64,000 bases of DNA from CAKVON01 sp902475665 (GCA_036321795.1 JAWQCY010000001.1:1-64000), one strand, 5' to 3'. Shown: positions 17,499-26,041, counted from the stretch's first letter. Translations and numbers: made by a program. Notes: generated by a model not told the origin, from the letters alone.

Positions 17499-18389
17499 GT
17501 GCCCTGTGACCAGCCGAACAACGCCCGCAACGCCCATGACGTGAGCGCCGCCGCGCTCGCCGCCGACGCCCAGAACGCGGGGCGCGACGGCGCCCCCGCG
17601 ACGCACCCCGACTTCGACCGCCTGGCGCGCACGATCTGGCGCCTGCGCCAGCCCGACGGCTGCCCGTGGGACCGCGAGCAGACGCATGCCTCCATCAGAC
17701 AGAACATGATCGAGGAGGCCTACGAGGCCGTCGACGCGATCGACGCGGACGACACGCGCCACCTGCGCGAGGAGCTCGGCGACGTGATGATGCAGGTCCT
17801 TCTCCACGCGCAGATGGCCGACGACGCGGGCGACTTCGACATCGACGGCGTCTGCCGCGAGCTCAACGAGAAGCTGGTCAGGCGCCACCCCCACGTGTTC
17901 GGCGAGCTCGCGGGCGCCGACGACGCCGACGCGGTGCTGGCCGTGTGGGACGACGTCAAGCGCGGCGAGAGGGCGGCTGCCGAGAAGGACGATGACGAGC
18001 CGCACGGTCTTCTCGACAGCGTGCCCAGGGCGATGCCGGCGCTGATGCAGTGCCAGAAGATCTCCAAGCGTGCCGCGAAGGCCGGCTTCGAGTGGGAGGA
18101 CTCGGCCGCCGTGTGGGAGAAGGTCGACGAGGAGCGCGCGGAGTTCCTGGCCGAGCCCCGTGGTTCCGAGGCTGCCTTCGAGGAGTTTGGCGATTTGCTG
18201 TTTGCGCTGGTAAACGTGGCAAGGCACGAGGGAATCGACGCCGAGGCGGCGCTCGACGCGGCGAACGCGAAGTTCCGTCGCCGCTGGGCCGCCGTCGAGG
18301 CCGACGCCCGCTCGCGAGGGATGGACGCCGCCGACCTTGGCACCGCGGAGCTCAACGCGGTGTGGAATCGCGTCAAGGCCGGGGAGTAG
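17499..18389 (+). CDS. mazG: MazG nucleoside triphosphate pyrophosphohydrolase
   Basis: Hydrolyses NTPs/dNTPs to NMP and PPi, cleaning the nucleotide pool. The first MazG domain shows GCPWDREQTHASIRQNMIEEAYEAVDAI and LREELGDVMMQVLLH with metal-binding Glu/Asp; the second repeats the pattern (KVDEERAEFL, FEEFGDLLFALVN). Both domains are present in 296 residues, as in E. coli MazG. GTG 17499 is preceded by GGAGAGGA near the end of the upstream gene. The Ala/Glu-rich linker between the domains carries one copy of the recurrent word CTGCCGAGAAG at 17977. Confidence 0.93.
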   Translation: MPCDQPNNARNAHDVSAAALAADAQNAGRDGAPATHPDFDRLARTIWRLRQPDGCPWDREQTHASIRQNMIEEAYEAVDAIDADDTRHLREELGDVMMQVLLHAQMADDAGDFDIDGVCRELNEKLVRRHPHVFGELAGADDADAVLAVWDDVKRGERAAAEKDDDEPHGLLDSVPRAMPALMQCQKISKRAAKAGFEWEDSAAVWEKVDEERAEFLAEPRGSEAAFEEFGDLLFALVNVARHEGIDAEAALDAANAKFRRRWAAVEADARSRGMDAADLGTAELNAVWNRVKAGE

Positions 18390-18489
18390 CGCCTCGCGGG
18401 GCCGCCGCCCGTGCTATAAATGATTCACGCGGCCGCGCCGAGCGCGCCCGCGAAACACGCCACCAAACGAAGATGAGACGAACCAGGGC

Positions 18490-19605
18490 ATGGGCGCAAA
18501 CGACACCATCCAATTCAGGCCTCGTCCGCCGCGCGACACGGGCTCGCGCGGCGCGGGCCGTGCTGCCGCGAACGGCGGCAGAGCAGCCTCGGCCGGCCGC
18601 GCCGAGCTCGCCCGCGTGGGCGAGCGTCGCATCGTGGGCACGGGCCGCGTCGTGGCGCCGACATCGTCCAGGCGCGGCTCGACCCCGCTGGCCTCGGCGG
18701 CTCGCGTCCGGGCCGCGGGCGAGCGCGACTATGGCCGCGACCGCGGTTACGGCCAGGAGCGCGGCTACAACCGAGTGCGCGACCACGGCCAGGCGCGAGG
18801 CGGGTTCGTTCCCGACCGCCAGCCGGCGCGCCGTCCCGGCGAGCCGCTCGTGGACGAGGACGGGACCCTTCGCGGCACCGACCGCCTGCTCGACGAGCGG
18901 GCGGACGGCCCCGTCGTGCGCGAGCGCCGCGGTCGCGACTCCGTGGCGCGCGGGGGAAGCCCCAACCGCCGTGTCGAGCGTGCGAGCGCCCGCCGAACCG
19001 CCGATGCCCGCGCCCAGGCCGAGGCCCGTCGCGAGGCCCGCGCCCGTGGCGGCAGGCCCGCGCCCAACCCACGCGTGCGCCGCGCCCTCGTGGCCGTCGG
19101 CGTCGTGCTCGCGGTCCTTCTCGCCTGCTTCTACCCGCCCGCGCGCTCGCTGTACGTCTCGCGGCGTTCGAACGCGATCCTGGCGGCGCAGTACGGGGCC
19201 TACAACAAGACCAACGACGAGCTGTCCAAGCAAAACGACCGTCTGCTGACCCGCGAGGGCATCGAGGAGAAGGCCCGCGAGCAGGGTCTCGTTGGCGGAA
19301 CCGACACCGCCGCGACTGACGGGGACGCGACCGACGGGGACGCCACCACGGGCAATGCCGCCGCCGACTCGCAGGCCGCGACCGGCGCCGCCACGGGCTC
19401 GGATGCCGCCGCCACGGGGTCTGCCGCGGCGACCACGGGCGTCACCGACGCCGACGACGCCAGGACCTCGGACGCGTCCGCCGACGAGCGGGCCCGCGAG
19501 GCCGCGCGCAAGCTCGTCGACGACGTGCCCTGGTACGTCCACGCGCTCGACTTCTTCTTCGGCTATGACCCCGTGGCCGAGGGAATTACGTCCGCTAAGG
19601 AGTAG
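18490..19605 (+). CDS. FtsB/DivIC-like septum formation initiator with long disordered tails
   Basis: A single membrane helix (RRALVAVGVVLAVLLACFY, about residues 198-217) is followed by a polar coiled-coil stretch (NAILAAQYGAYNKTNDELSK) and EGIEEKAREQGLV, the layout of FtsB/DivIC proteins that bind FtsL and FtsQ at the septum. The roughly 198-residue cytoplasmic N-terminus is Arg/Gly/Ala-rich and low complexity, and a Thr/Ala/Asp-rich segment separates the coiled coil from a conserved-looking end (WYVHALDFFFGYDP). The common order FtsB-like gene then ppx supports the call, and ppx begins two bases downstream. Confidence 0.78.
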   Translation: MGANDTIQFRPRPPRDTGSRGAGRAAANGGRAASAGRAELARVGERRIVGTGRVVAPTSSRRGSTPLASAARVRAAGERDYGRDRGYGQERGYNRVRDHGQARGGFVPDRQPARRPGEPLVDEDGTLRGTDRLLDERADGPVVRERRGRDSVARGGSPNRRVERASARRTADARAQAEARREARARGGRPAPNPRVRRALVAVGVVLAVLLACFYPPARSLYVSRRSNAILAAQYGAYNKTNDELSKQNDRLLTREGIEEKAREQGLVGGTDTAATDGDATDGDATTGNAAADSQAATGAATGSDAAATGSAAATTGVTDADDARTSDASADERAREAARKLVDDVPWYVHALDFFFGYDPVAEGITSAKE

Positions 19606-19607
19606 CC

Positions 19608-20618
19608 ATGACCCGTGTCGCCTCGATCGACATCGGCACCGTGACCGTCCGCCTGGCAGTCGCGGATGTCGAGGGCAACGACGTCGCCCGCCTGGCAAAG
19701 CAGTCGCGCATCTGCGACTTGGGGGAGGGCCTCTCGGCGACGGGCCGCCTTTCCGACGCCGCCCGCGCCAGGGTCCTCGTCGCCGTCGACGACTACCTCG
19801 ACGCCGCCCGCAAGGCGGGTGCCGCCGCGGTGTGCTGCACCCTCACGAGCGCCGCGCGTGACGCCTCGAACTCCGACGTCCTTCTCGGCAGCCTCGCCGA
19901 CCGTGGCCTGGCGCCCGAGGTCATCGCGGGGCAGGTCGAGGGGAGCCTGACCTTTTTGGGCGTCGCCCGCGACTTCGTGGGCGAGCGCATCGTGGTGGCC
20001 GACAACGGCGGCGGCTCGACCGAGCTCGCGGTTGGCAGCCTGGCCCCAGACGGCCGCCTTGACGTGGAGTTTGTTCGCTCGGCCAACGTGGGCTGCCGCC
20101 GCGTTACCGAGAAGTACCTGCAGCGCCGCGACCCGCCCTCGGCCGAGGACCTGGAGGCCGCGGCCCGCTTCTGCCGCGACGGCATCGGCGAGTGCGTGCC
20201 GTGGGCGGCCGGGTCGGCCGTGGCGGGCGACGTGCCTGTCGAGAAGCCCGCCAGGCTCGTGTGCGTCGGCGGGACGGTGACCTCGATCGTCGCGATCGGC
20301 GCGGCGCTCGAGCCCTACGACTCGAGCCTCGTGCACCTGCACGAGCTGACCTGCGCCGACATCGAGTCCGTTCGCGACATGCTGGCGCAGCTGACCGTGG
20401 GGGAACGTGCCCACGTGGTCGGCCTGCAGCCCAAGCGCGCGGGCGTCATCCTGGGCGGCGCGGTCGCCGTGCGCGAGCTCATGCGCGCGACCGGCTTCGA
20501 ACGCCTGACGGTGAGCGAGAGCGACCTGCTGTTCGGCCTGTCGGTCGTGGCGGCCGCCGCAGTCGCGGGCGGGGACTCGCCCGTGGGCTGGCTTCCCACG
20601 ATGGCGCCGCTGGCCTAG
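19608..20618 (+). CDS. ppx: Exopolyphosphatase / pppGpp phosphatase family (Ppx/GppA)
   Basis: ASKHA-fold phosphatase with the phosphate-1 motif SIDIGTVTVRLAVADV and phosphate-2 motif DNGGGSTELAVG, and a third Gly-rich block VGGTVTSIVAIG. It releases phosphate from polyphosphate and possibly pppGpp. At 336 residues it is the short form without the C-terminal HD domain. ATG 19608 has AAGGAG nearby and sits two bases after the upstream stop. Confidence 0.92.
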   Translation: MTRVASIDIGTVTVRLAVADVEGNDVARLAKQSRICDLGEGLSATGRLSDAARARVLVAVDDYLDAARKAGAAAVCCTLTSAARDASNSDVLLGSLADRGLAPEVIAGQVEGSLTFLGVARDFVGERIVVADNGGGSTELAVGSLAPDGRLDVEFVRSANVGCRRVTEKYLQRRDPPSAEDLEAAARFCRDGIGECVPWAAGSAVAGDVPVEKPARLVCVGGTVTSIVAIGAALEPYDSSLVHLHELTCADIESVRDMLAQLTVGERAHVVGLQPKRAGVILGGAVAVRELMRATGFERLTVSESDLLFGLSVVAAAAVAGGDSPVGWLPTMAPLA

Positions 20619-20669
20619 GTTGTGGCGACGGGTGCGAGGCGCCCTGGCTTCTGATAGCGTTCCATATGC

Positions 20670-20754
20670 GGGGACGTGGCGGAATTGGCATACGCAGGGG
20701 ACTTAAAATCCTCCGCCGCAAGGCTTGTGGGTTCGAACCCCACCGTCCCTACCA
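20670..20754 (+). tRNA. tRNA-Leu (anticodon UAA)
   Basis: The acceptor GGGGACG/CGTCCCT has one G-T pair, the anticodon loop is CTTAAAA, a long variable arm typical of Leu is present, the T-arm is GGGTTCGAACCCC, and the discriminator A and CCA are encoded. Confidence 0.95.
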
Positions 20755-20765
20755 GCGATTGCTTT

Positions 20766-20807
20766 GCCGCGACGCATGGGCCCGAAGGCTCGTGCGTCGC
20801 GGCTTTT
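20766..20807 (+). terminator. Terminator after tRNA-Leu
   Basis: An 11-bp perfect stem GCCGCGACGCA (20766-20776) / 20793-20803 is followed by TTTT. Confidence 0.85.
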
Positions 20808-20949
20808 GCTTGCGCGCGGGTGTCGCGCGTTCGTCGCGCACACGTAAGCATGCCTGCCGGCGTGCCGACCCCCTCGGACATGCCGTCCGCCGAGGGCCGA
20901 GTGTCGGCAGCGTGGAGAGTCCCCGGCGTGCGTGTGGCCTGATGGGCAA

Positions 20950-20977
20950 CTTGTATACTACTTGTCCTGTACTAGTC
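20950..20977 (+). promoter_or_regulatory. Three ACTWGT repeats at 11-bp spacing (candidate operator/promoter)
   Basis: ACTTGT at 20950, ACTTGT at 20961 and ACTAGT at 20972 recur at exactly one helical turn in the only AT-rich patch upstream of the GntR-transketolase gene. TATACT at 20955-20960 inside the array is a -10 candidate. A GntR/HutC-type protein would plausibly bind here to control its own operon (inference). Confidence 0.5.
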
Positions 20978-21077
20978 ATGAACCTGTTTGCGCCTCTCGC
21001 GCAAGCGGCCGCACGGCCGGTCGCGACCCCTGCCAAAAGGGCCTCGCGCCAGCGAATACGCGCAGCTAGGAGGACGC

Positions 21078-22976
21078 ATGCCCCAAGGCATGAACAACGG
21101 GGACACCCTCGGCGCCGCAGCCGACCCCACACCCACCACGTTTTCAGCCCCCGCCACGCACCCCGTGGCAGTCGGCCCCGACGCCACGCACCCCGCGGCA
21201 GCCGGCCCCGACGCCACGCACCCCGCGGCAGCCGGCCCCGACGCCACGCGCGCGCTGTGGCTGGGCTTCGACGTCGCCGCCACGGCCGCGGCTGGCGCGA
21301 CCCACGCCGAGCTCGACCGCGGCTCGACCGCGGCGCTCCACCTGCAGCTCTCCGACCGCATGCGCGCGATGATCTCCTCGCGCGAGTGGGCGCCTGGCAC
21401 CCGCATCCCGTCCGAGCACGAGCTCATGCAGGAGCATGGCCTCAGCCGCGGCACGGTCCGCCGCGCGATCGGCGCCCTGGTGGACGAGGGCCTGCTGGTC
21501 CAGGAGCGCGGCCGCGGCACGTTCGTGTCGGAGCCCGGGTTCGTCCACGCCTCGGGCGAGAGGCTCCTCTCGATCGCGGCGTCCCTGCGCGAGCAGGGCA
21601 AGGGCTTCATCACCCGCGTGCTCGACGAGCGCGTCATGCCCGCCCCCGACGACGTCTGCGACCAGATGCGCCTTGCGCCCGGTGACGATGCCCTCTTCCT
21701 GCGGCGCGTTCGCGTCGTGGGCAGCGAGCCGGTCGTCTGCCAGGAGGGCTGGCTCAACATGGTCGCCTGCCCTGGCATCGAGGACGCGGACTTTTCGGCC
21801 GAGTCGGCCTTCGACGCGGTGGAGCGCTGCTCCAAGGGCAGGATCTCGTCGTCGCGCATGCGCTACACCGCGCGTCGCGCCGGCCGTGACCACGGTGCCT
21901 ACCTGGGGATCTCCGCCGACGACCCCGTGCTTGTGCTGGAGCAGCTCATCAGCCTGGACGACGGCACCCCCATCGAGTGGAGCCTCACCTGGCTGCGCGC
22001 CGGCCAGTACGTCACCGGTATGTCCACCCAGCCCGGCTCCGCTGCCGACCCCTTCGCGCACCACGTCCAGCGCGCGGGCTTCGCTGCCGAGAAGGACGCG
22101 CCGCTTTCCTGCCACACCCGACAGGGCGGACGGGGGCGCCTCTCGCGCACCGAGCTCGAGCTCGCCGCGTTGGAGATCCGCCGCGGCACCATGGCGTGGG
22201 CGATCAACGATCCCGTGCACCCATACCACCTGGGCGGGAGCCTCTCGTGTGCCGAGATCCTGGCCGCCCTGTACAACGACGTCATGGCCACGGGCGTCGA
22301 CGGCACCCCCTGGGAGTCGCGCGACCGCCTGGTCATGTCCAAGGCCCACGCGTCGCTGGCGCTGTACCCGGCCCTCGCGCAGGCGGGTCTTCTCTCCCGC
22401 GAGGACCTCGCCCGCGGCCTGTACGGCCCCGACGCCGTCGTTTTCAAGCACCCCCGTCGTGACGTGGCCCGCGGCCTGGAGACCTCGGGTGGAAGCCTGG
22501 GCATGGGCCCCGCGCACGCGTGCGGCATCGTTCTGTCCAACCGCCGCCTGGGCCACGGCGGCCGCGTCTTCTGCATCCTGGGCGACGGCGAGTGCAACGA
22601 GGGCTCGGTCTGGGAGGCCGTCGAGCTTGCCGGCCACCTTGCCATGGGTGAGCTCACCTTTGTCGTCGACGTGAACAAGCTGCAGCTAGACGGCCCCACC
22701 GCCGATGTCCTGGACGCTGGTACCCTGTCGCAGAAGTTCGTCGCCTTCGGCTGCGAGGTGGAGGAGGTCGACGGCCACGACGTGATCGCCGTGCGCGACG
22801 CGCTGCTGCGTCGCTCCGACCGTCCGCGCGCCGTGCTGTGCGACACCGCCAAGGGCCGTGGCATCTCGTTCATCGAGGGCCGTGTCGAGTGGCACGACAA
22901 GACGATGACCGACGAGGAGCGCGCGATTGCCACCCGCGAGCTCGACGAGGCAGAGGAGGCGATCCGTCGTGGCTAA
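21078..22976 (+). CDS. Fusion: GntR/UTRA transcription regulator + transketolase N-terminal (TPP-binding) subunit
   Basis: A single 632-residue frame. Residues 1-80 are Ala/Pro/Thr-rich linker with 30-bp tandem repeats. About 85-155 is a GntR winged helix (GTRIPSEHELMQEHGLSRGT through ERGRGTFV). About 160-315 is a UTRA effector domain of the HutC type. After a 40-residue linker, about 358-632 is the N-terminal half of transketolase: LELAALEIRR, LGGSLSCAEILAALY, MSKAHAS, and the TPP motif GDGECNEGSVWEAVELAG ... VVDVNKLQLDG. ATG 21078 has AGGAGG four bases upstream. The next gene, overlapping by 8 bp, supplies the C-terminal half, so the two chains probably form one active transketolase carrying a DNA-binding module. 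Whether the enzyme regulates DNA directly, or the regulator senses a sugar phosphate, is not known. Confidence 0.9.
   Translation: MPQGMNNGDTLGAAADPTPTTFSAPATHPVAVGPDATHPAAAGPDATHPAAAGPDATRALWLGFDVAATAAAGATHAELDRGSTAALHLQLSDRMRAMISSREWAPGTRIPSEHELMQEHGLSRGTVRRAIGALVDEGLLVQERGRGTFVSEPGFVHASGERLLSIAASLREQGKGFITRVLDERVMPAPDDVCDQMRLAPGDDALFLRRVRVVGSEPVVCQEGWLNMVACPGIEDADFSAESAFDAVERCSKGRISSSRMRYTARRAGRDHGAYLGISADDPVLVLEQLISLDDGTPIEWSLTWLRAGQYVTGMSTQPGSAADPFAHHVQRAGFAAEKDAPLSCHTRQGGRGRLSRTELELAALEIRRGTMAWAINDPVHPYHLGGSLSCAEILAALYNDVMATGVDGTPWESRDRLVMSKAHASLALYPALAQAGLLSREDLARGLYGPDAVVFKHPRRDVARGLETSGGSLGMGPAHACGIVLSNRRLGHGGRVFCILGDGECNEGSVWEAVELAGHLAMGELTFVVDVNKLQLDGPTADVLDAGTLSQKFVAFGCEVEEVDGHDVIAVRDALLRRSDRPRAVLCDTAKGRGISFIEGRVEWHDKTMTDEERAIATRELDEAEEAIRRG
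21151..21240 (+). repeat. Three tandem 30-bp units in the regulator N-terminal linker
   Basis: Units at 21181-21210 and 21211-21240 are identical; 21151-21180 is a diverged copy. They encode PDATHPAAAG-type repeats. Confidence 0.9.
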
Positions 22977-24003
22977 CGTCATCGACGCCACCACGAGCAC
23001 GGCCGCGCCGACCACCTGCGACGCGAGCCTCGCGCAGGCCCTGGCGCAGATGGACCCGAAGGAGGCCTTCGGCGACGCCATGGGACGCTGGGCCCAGGCC
23101 GACGACCTCGCCACCATTGTCGTCTCCGACTACGGACGCCGCCTGTCGCTGGGGCGCTTCCGCGAGCTGCGTGGGGACGGCTACATCCAGGTCGGCATCG
23201 CCGAGCAGAGCCAGGTCGGCGTCGGCGGGTCGATGGCGCTCGAGGGGCTGCACGTCGTGGCCCCCGCCTACGCGTGTTTCCTGGCGAGCAGGGCCATCGA
23301 CCAGGTGCGCGTTTCCATGGGGAGCATGGCCGCGCCGTTGGTCCTGGTCGGCCTTGCCGCGGGGTTCGGCTCGGGCATCCTGGGCGCCAGCCACATGGCG
23401 CTCGACGACGTGGCCGTGATGCGTGCCATCCCCGGCATCGACGTCGTGTGCCCGGCCGACAACGCCGAGCTGTGGTGCGTCCTGCAGGACCTCGCCCGCG
23501 ACCCCAGGCCCGCCTACGTCCGCATGTCGGTCGTGCCGGCGGGGACCCTGGTCTCGCCTGCCTGCGAGGGGCTTCCCCGCGGCAGGTCGCGCATGCTGTC
23601 CGCCGACTCGCGCCCCGACGCGCCGGCGACGGTCTCGCTGGTTGCCACGGGCGGCATGGTCGCCGAGGCCGCAAGGGCTGCCGACGCATTGCGGGCCCGG
23701 GGCGTGACCTGCGACGTCGTCGCCATGCCATGGGTCGTGCCGCTGGACACCATCGCGCTCGACGCGCTCTCGGGGTCTCGCCTGGTCGTGACCGTGGAGG
23801 AGCACATCCGCGAGGGAGGCCTCGGCGGCGCCGTCGCCGAGCACCTGTCCGAGCAGCCTGGCGGCCCCGCCCTGCTGCGCCTGGGCGCCCCCTCGCACGA
23901 CCTCGAGGCCGACGACCAGTCCCGCCTGCTCGAGCGCTCCGGCCTCACCGCGGACGCCATCGCCGCGTCCGTTGCCGAGCGCCTGCACGCGCTGTCGCGC
24001 TAG
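22969..24003 (+). CDS. Transketolase, C-terminal subunit
   Basis: The pyrimidine-binding and C-terminal halves of transketolase: VGIAEQSQVG has the catalytic Glu that activates TPP, followed by YACFLASRAIDQVRVS, GILGASHMALDDVAVMRAIPG and a C-terminal Rossmann-like domain (VTVEEHIREGGLGGAV). Length 344 residues matches split transketolases. GTG 22969 has AGAGGAGG nine bases upstream and overlaps the end of the fusion gene by 8 bp, so translation is coupled and a 1:1 complex with the fusion's N-terminal half is expected. Substrate is probably pentose phosphates, but DXS-like or other donors cannot be excluded. Confidence 0.9.
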   Translation: MANVIDATTSTAAPTTCDASLAQALAQMDPKEAFGDAMGRWAQADDLATIVVSDYGRRLSLGRFRELRGDGYIQVGIAEQSQVGVGGSMALEGLHVVAPAYACFLASRAIDQVRVSMGSMAAPLVLVGLAAGFGSGILGASHMALDDVAVMRAIPGIDVVCPADNAELWCVLQDLARDPRPAYVRMSVVPAGTLVSPACEGLPRGRSRMLSADSRPDAPATVSLVATGGMVAEAARAADALRARGVTCDVVAMPWVVPLDTIALDALSGSRLVVTVEEHIREGGLGGAVAEHLSEQPGGPALLRLGAPSHDLEADDQSRLLERSGLTADAIAASVAERLHALSR

Positions 24004-24005
24004 TC

Positions 24006-24036
24006 CTTCTCGGCAGGGAGCCTTCCTGCCGAGAAG
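24006..24036 (+). terminator. 12-bp perfect stem-loop made of two inverted copies of the recurrent word
   Basis: CTTCTCGGCAGG (24006-24017) and its exact complement (24025-24036) flank a 7-nt loop directly after the transketolase stop. No clear T-run follows. Each arm is the word CTGCCGAGAAG seen elsewhere in the window. Confidence 0.65.
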
Positions 24037-24305
24037 TGCCGCGTTTGGTGTAAGACATGGCGTAAGGCGTGGCCATTCGACCTCGCGTCCCTTCCGTGGC
24101 GCGCGGACAATTTTCGTGCATGGCTTAGGGGGTCCGGCCGTCGTCCATGCCATCGATTGTGCCGAACCTCTCTGAGAGGTGTCTTGGCCTCTCGGCGCCT
24201 GTCGACATGTCGCAGCTCCATGGGGTGAGAAAGCTAGAAATGGCATGTTTCTCCTCACTTACAATGCCGACAACAGTCGAAAGGCCGACAGCAAAAGGAG
24301 GGGAC
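24037..24305. other. Gene-free spacer before the orphan gene
   Basis: No supported gene. The G+C falls towards the downstream orphan gene. A TTACAATG stretch near 24258-24265 is a weak -10 candidate, and AAAAGGAGGGG at 24293-24303 is the ribosome site of the next gene. Confidence 0.4.
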
Positions 24306-25592
24306 ATGAGGTTCACGGGTGGGTTCGAGGACCTTGAAAAACTCGTTCCCTGCTACTGCAGCCTGGCAGACGGAAGGAAGGCATTTCTATGCCGATCGCA
24401 CCCTGCGATGGGGTGCTTCAGAGCAATCGTCAAGAATCTTGGGTCTGGATTTCTTTATCGCGAGGCGGTCGTTTCCGCGGAGGAAGTCCGCGCGATTGAT
24501 AGCGCTCCCGCCAGCCTGAGGGGAGATTCTCCGAAAGGATTCTGGATTGGGCGTCACGGCACCGTGTACACGCTCGGCGTCGGCAATGCGATGGGCAGGG
24601 CCTCGGTCCATGAGGAGGGCTTTGGCTGGTTGCACGTCAATCCCGAGGTGGTCAAGTACGCCGTGGCTAGGTTCTCGCCGACGGAGGCCGAAGAGTGGGA
24701 GGCGTTCGCTTTCATCGACAGGAGTAGGCCCGACTACAATCCAGAGGTAATCGCACGCAACATCATCGAGTATTGGTCGTGGACACCTGAGGGCATCGAG
24801 CGGAAGATGGCGACCGACTGGCATATGAAGGTACCCGAGATTGCCGAAGCCGTGCGCAGGAGAACGACGCCTGACGCGCTCGAGGAGCGCCGCTTCTTGC
24901 TAGAGACCCGATTCGAGGCTGGCGATATCGTGACGCTTAGGGATGGGAGGACCGTCCTGATCGCCGTGGGTGACGAGTGCGGGGGAGAGGGTAGCGCGCG
25001 CCTAAAGCTTGGGACGATGCGCAGTCTGTTTATCACCGATCCGCTTGTGCCCGAGAAGGGATATGAGACGGTCGAAGTTCGGGACATCGCTCGCGTGGTG
25101 GATAAGGGGGAGATGACCGTACCAGAAGCGAGGAAGTTTCTGGGCGAGTCCATGTGGGAGAGCGCTCACATGCAGGTCAGCAAGGAGTACAGGCAGAGGC
25201 GAGGGCTTAGTTGCAAGTGGTGGGCGCAATGGAGGAAGTTGCTCGGTCGGCACCTGTTGTTTCGACGGCTGCGCGCGCTGGATGTCGTGCGTAGGCGTCC
25301 TGCTGTCGAGGAAGATGAGTGTCTGGAGGTGGCGGAGGCTTCTGCTGGGATTGCCGCTGAAGAACTCTTGGACACACCGGCGAAGAGAACGGTGGCGCTG
25401 GCCGAGCTTTTGGAATCGGGACAGGCGGATGCCCTAAAGCTCGCCCGTAGGATTGCGGCTATGTATACGGCCCCCACGGGCAGTCAGGCAGTCGAGAGCG
25501 AGCTGGAGCCTGGGGAGACTGGGTTGTTGGTTGCCGTTCTGACGGAGATTGAAGGGGACGGACTACTGTCACCGGCGAGTCAAGTGCCCTAG
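24306..25592 (+). CDS. Unrecognised 428-residue protein, probably horizontally acquired
   Basis: I do not recognise a family. ATG 24306 follows a strong ribosome site, AAAAGGAGGGG; earlier in-frame ATGs have none. The protein is soluble, mixed-charge and without signal peptide or membrane helices. It contains a stretch resembling a small beta-rich module (FEAGDIVTLRDGRTVLIAVGDE) and a basic patch (GRHLLFRRLRALDVVRRRP) followed by a helical acidic C-terminus. Base composition is clearly lower in G+C than neighbours and it uses AGG, AGA, TTG and ATA-like codons rarely seen in the flanking genes. It lies alone between a transketolase operon and tRNA-Glu, suggesting an acquired cargo gene. Confidence 0.7.
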   Translation: MRFTGGFEDLEKLVPCYCSLADGRKAFLCRSHPAMGCFRAIVKNLGSGFLYREAVVSAEEVRAIDSAPASLRGDSPKGFWIGRHGTVYTLGVGNAMGRASVHEEGFGWLHVNPEVVKYAVARFSPTEAEEWEAFAFIDRSRPDYNPEVIARNIIEYWSWTPEGIERKMATDWHMKVPEIAEAVRRRTTPDALEERRFLLETRFEAGDIVTLRDGRTVLIAVGDECGGEGSARLKLGTMRSLFITDPLVPEKGYETVEVRDIARVVDKGEMTVPEARKFLGESMWESAHMQVSKEYRQRRGLSCKWWAQWRKLLGRHLLFRRLRALDVVRRRPAVEEDECLEVAEASAGIAAEELLDTPAKRTVALAELLESGQADALKLARRIAAMYTAPTGSQAVESELEPGETGLLVAVLTEIEGDGLLSPASQVP

Positions 25593-25810
25593 GTGCTGCT
25601 TGGCAGAGACCTGTGGGTTCGTGCGCCGCAAGAATCGAAGGGCGGACGGTCATCCGCTTCCCCATGGATCGAGTCGACGATGGCTTGGGCCCGTCGCGGC
25701 GTGGCCGTGACAGGAAAAGTGGAAGTTTGCGGCCTGTTCGGTGCACAAAACGAGGGGAGGCAGGGGCGGTTAATCTCCTAATCTGTCCCCTTTTGTATCC
25801 CCTAAGGCCC

Positions 25811-25851
25811 AAAAAGAAGCAGGTAGGAGCAAAATACATGCTCCTACCTGC
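25811..25851 (-). terminator. Terminator of tRNA-Glu (minus strand)
   Basis: A 13-bp perfect stem (25819-25831 / 25839-25851) with a 7-nt loop is followed on the minus strand by TTCTTTTT. The 218 bp between the orphan gene stop and this site hold no supported gene. Confidence 0.88.
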
Positions 25852-25860
25852 GATTTTGCT

Positions 25861-25937
25861 TGGTGCCCCCAACGGGATTCGAACCCGTGATATCCACCTT
25901 GAAAGGGTGGCGTCCTAGGCCGCTAGACGATGGGGAC
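25861..25937 (-). tRNA. tRNA-Glu (anticodon UUC)
   Basis: On the minus strand: acceptor GTCCCCA/TGGGGGC, anticodon loop CTTTCAA, T-arm CGGGTTCGAATCCCG, encoded CCA. It stands alone beside the low-GC orphan gene. Confidence 0.94.
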
Positions 25938-26041
25938 GGCACAGGGAAGTATACCGGGTTGACGCTTCCTGTCGCGCCGACCGTGTTCGCAATGTGTCGG
26001 GCAGGTGGTTTGCGAGCTCGCGGCGCTTCTCGGCAGGGAGG

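Noticed and set aside
21151..21240. Possible CRISPR array or mobile repeat near the GntR fusion
   Set aside because: Contiguous in-frame 30-bp units encoding a protein linker; no spacers.
25593..25781. Small frame after the orphan gene
   Set aside because: No ribosome site, no family resemblance, shorter than chance open frames here.
24037..25860. Integrated element using tRNA-Glu as attachment site
   Set aside because: I found no duplicate of the tRNA 3' end on the other side and no integrase; only composition suggests transfer.
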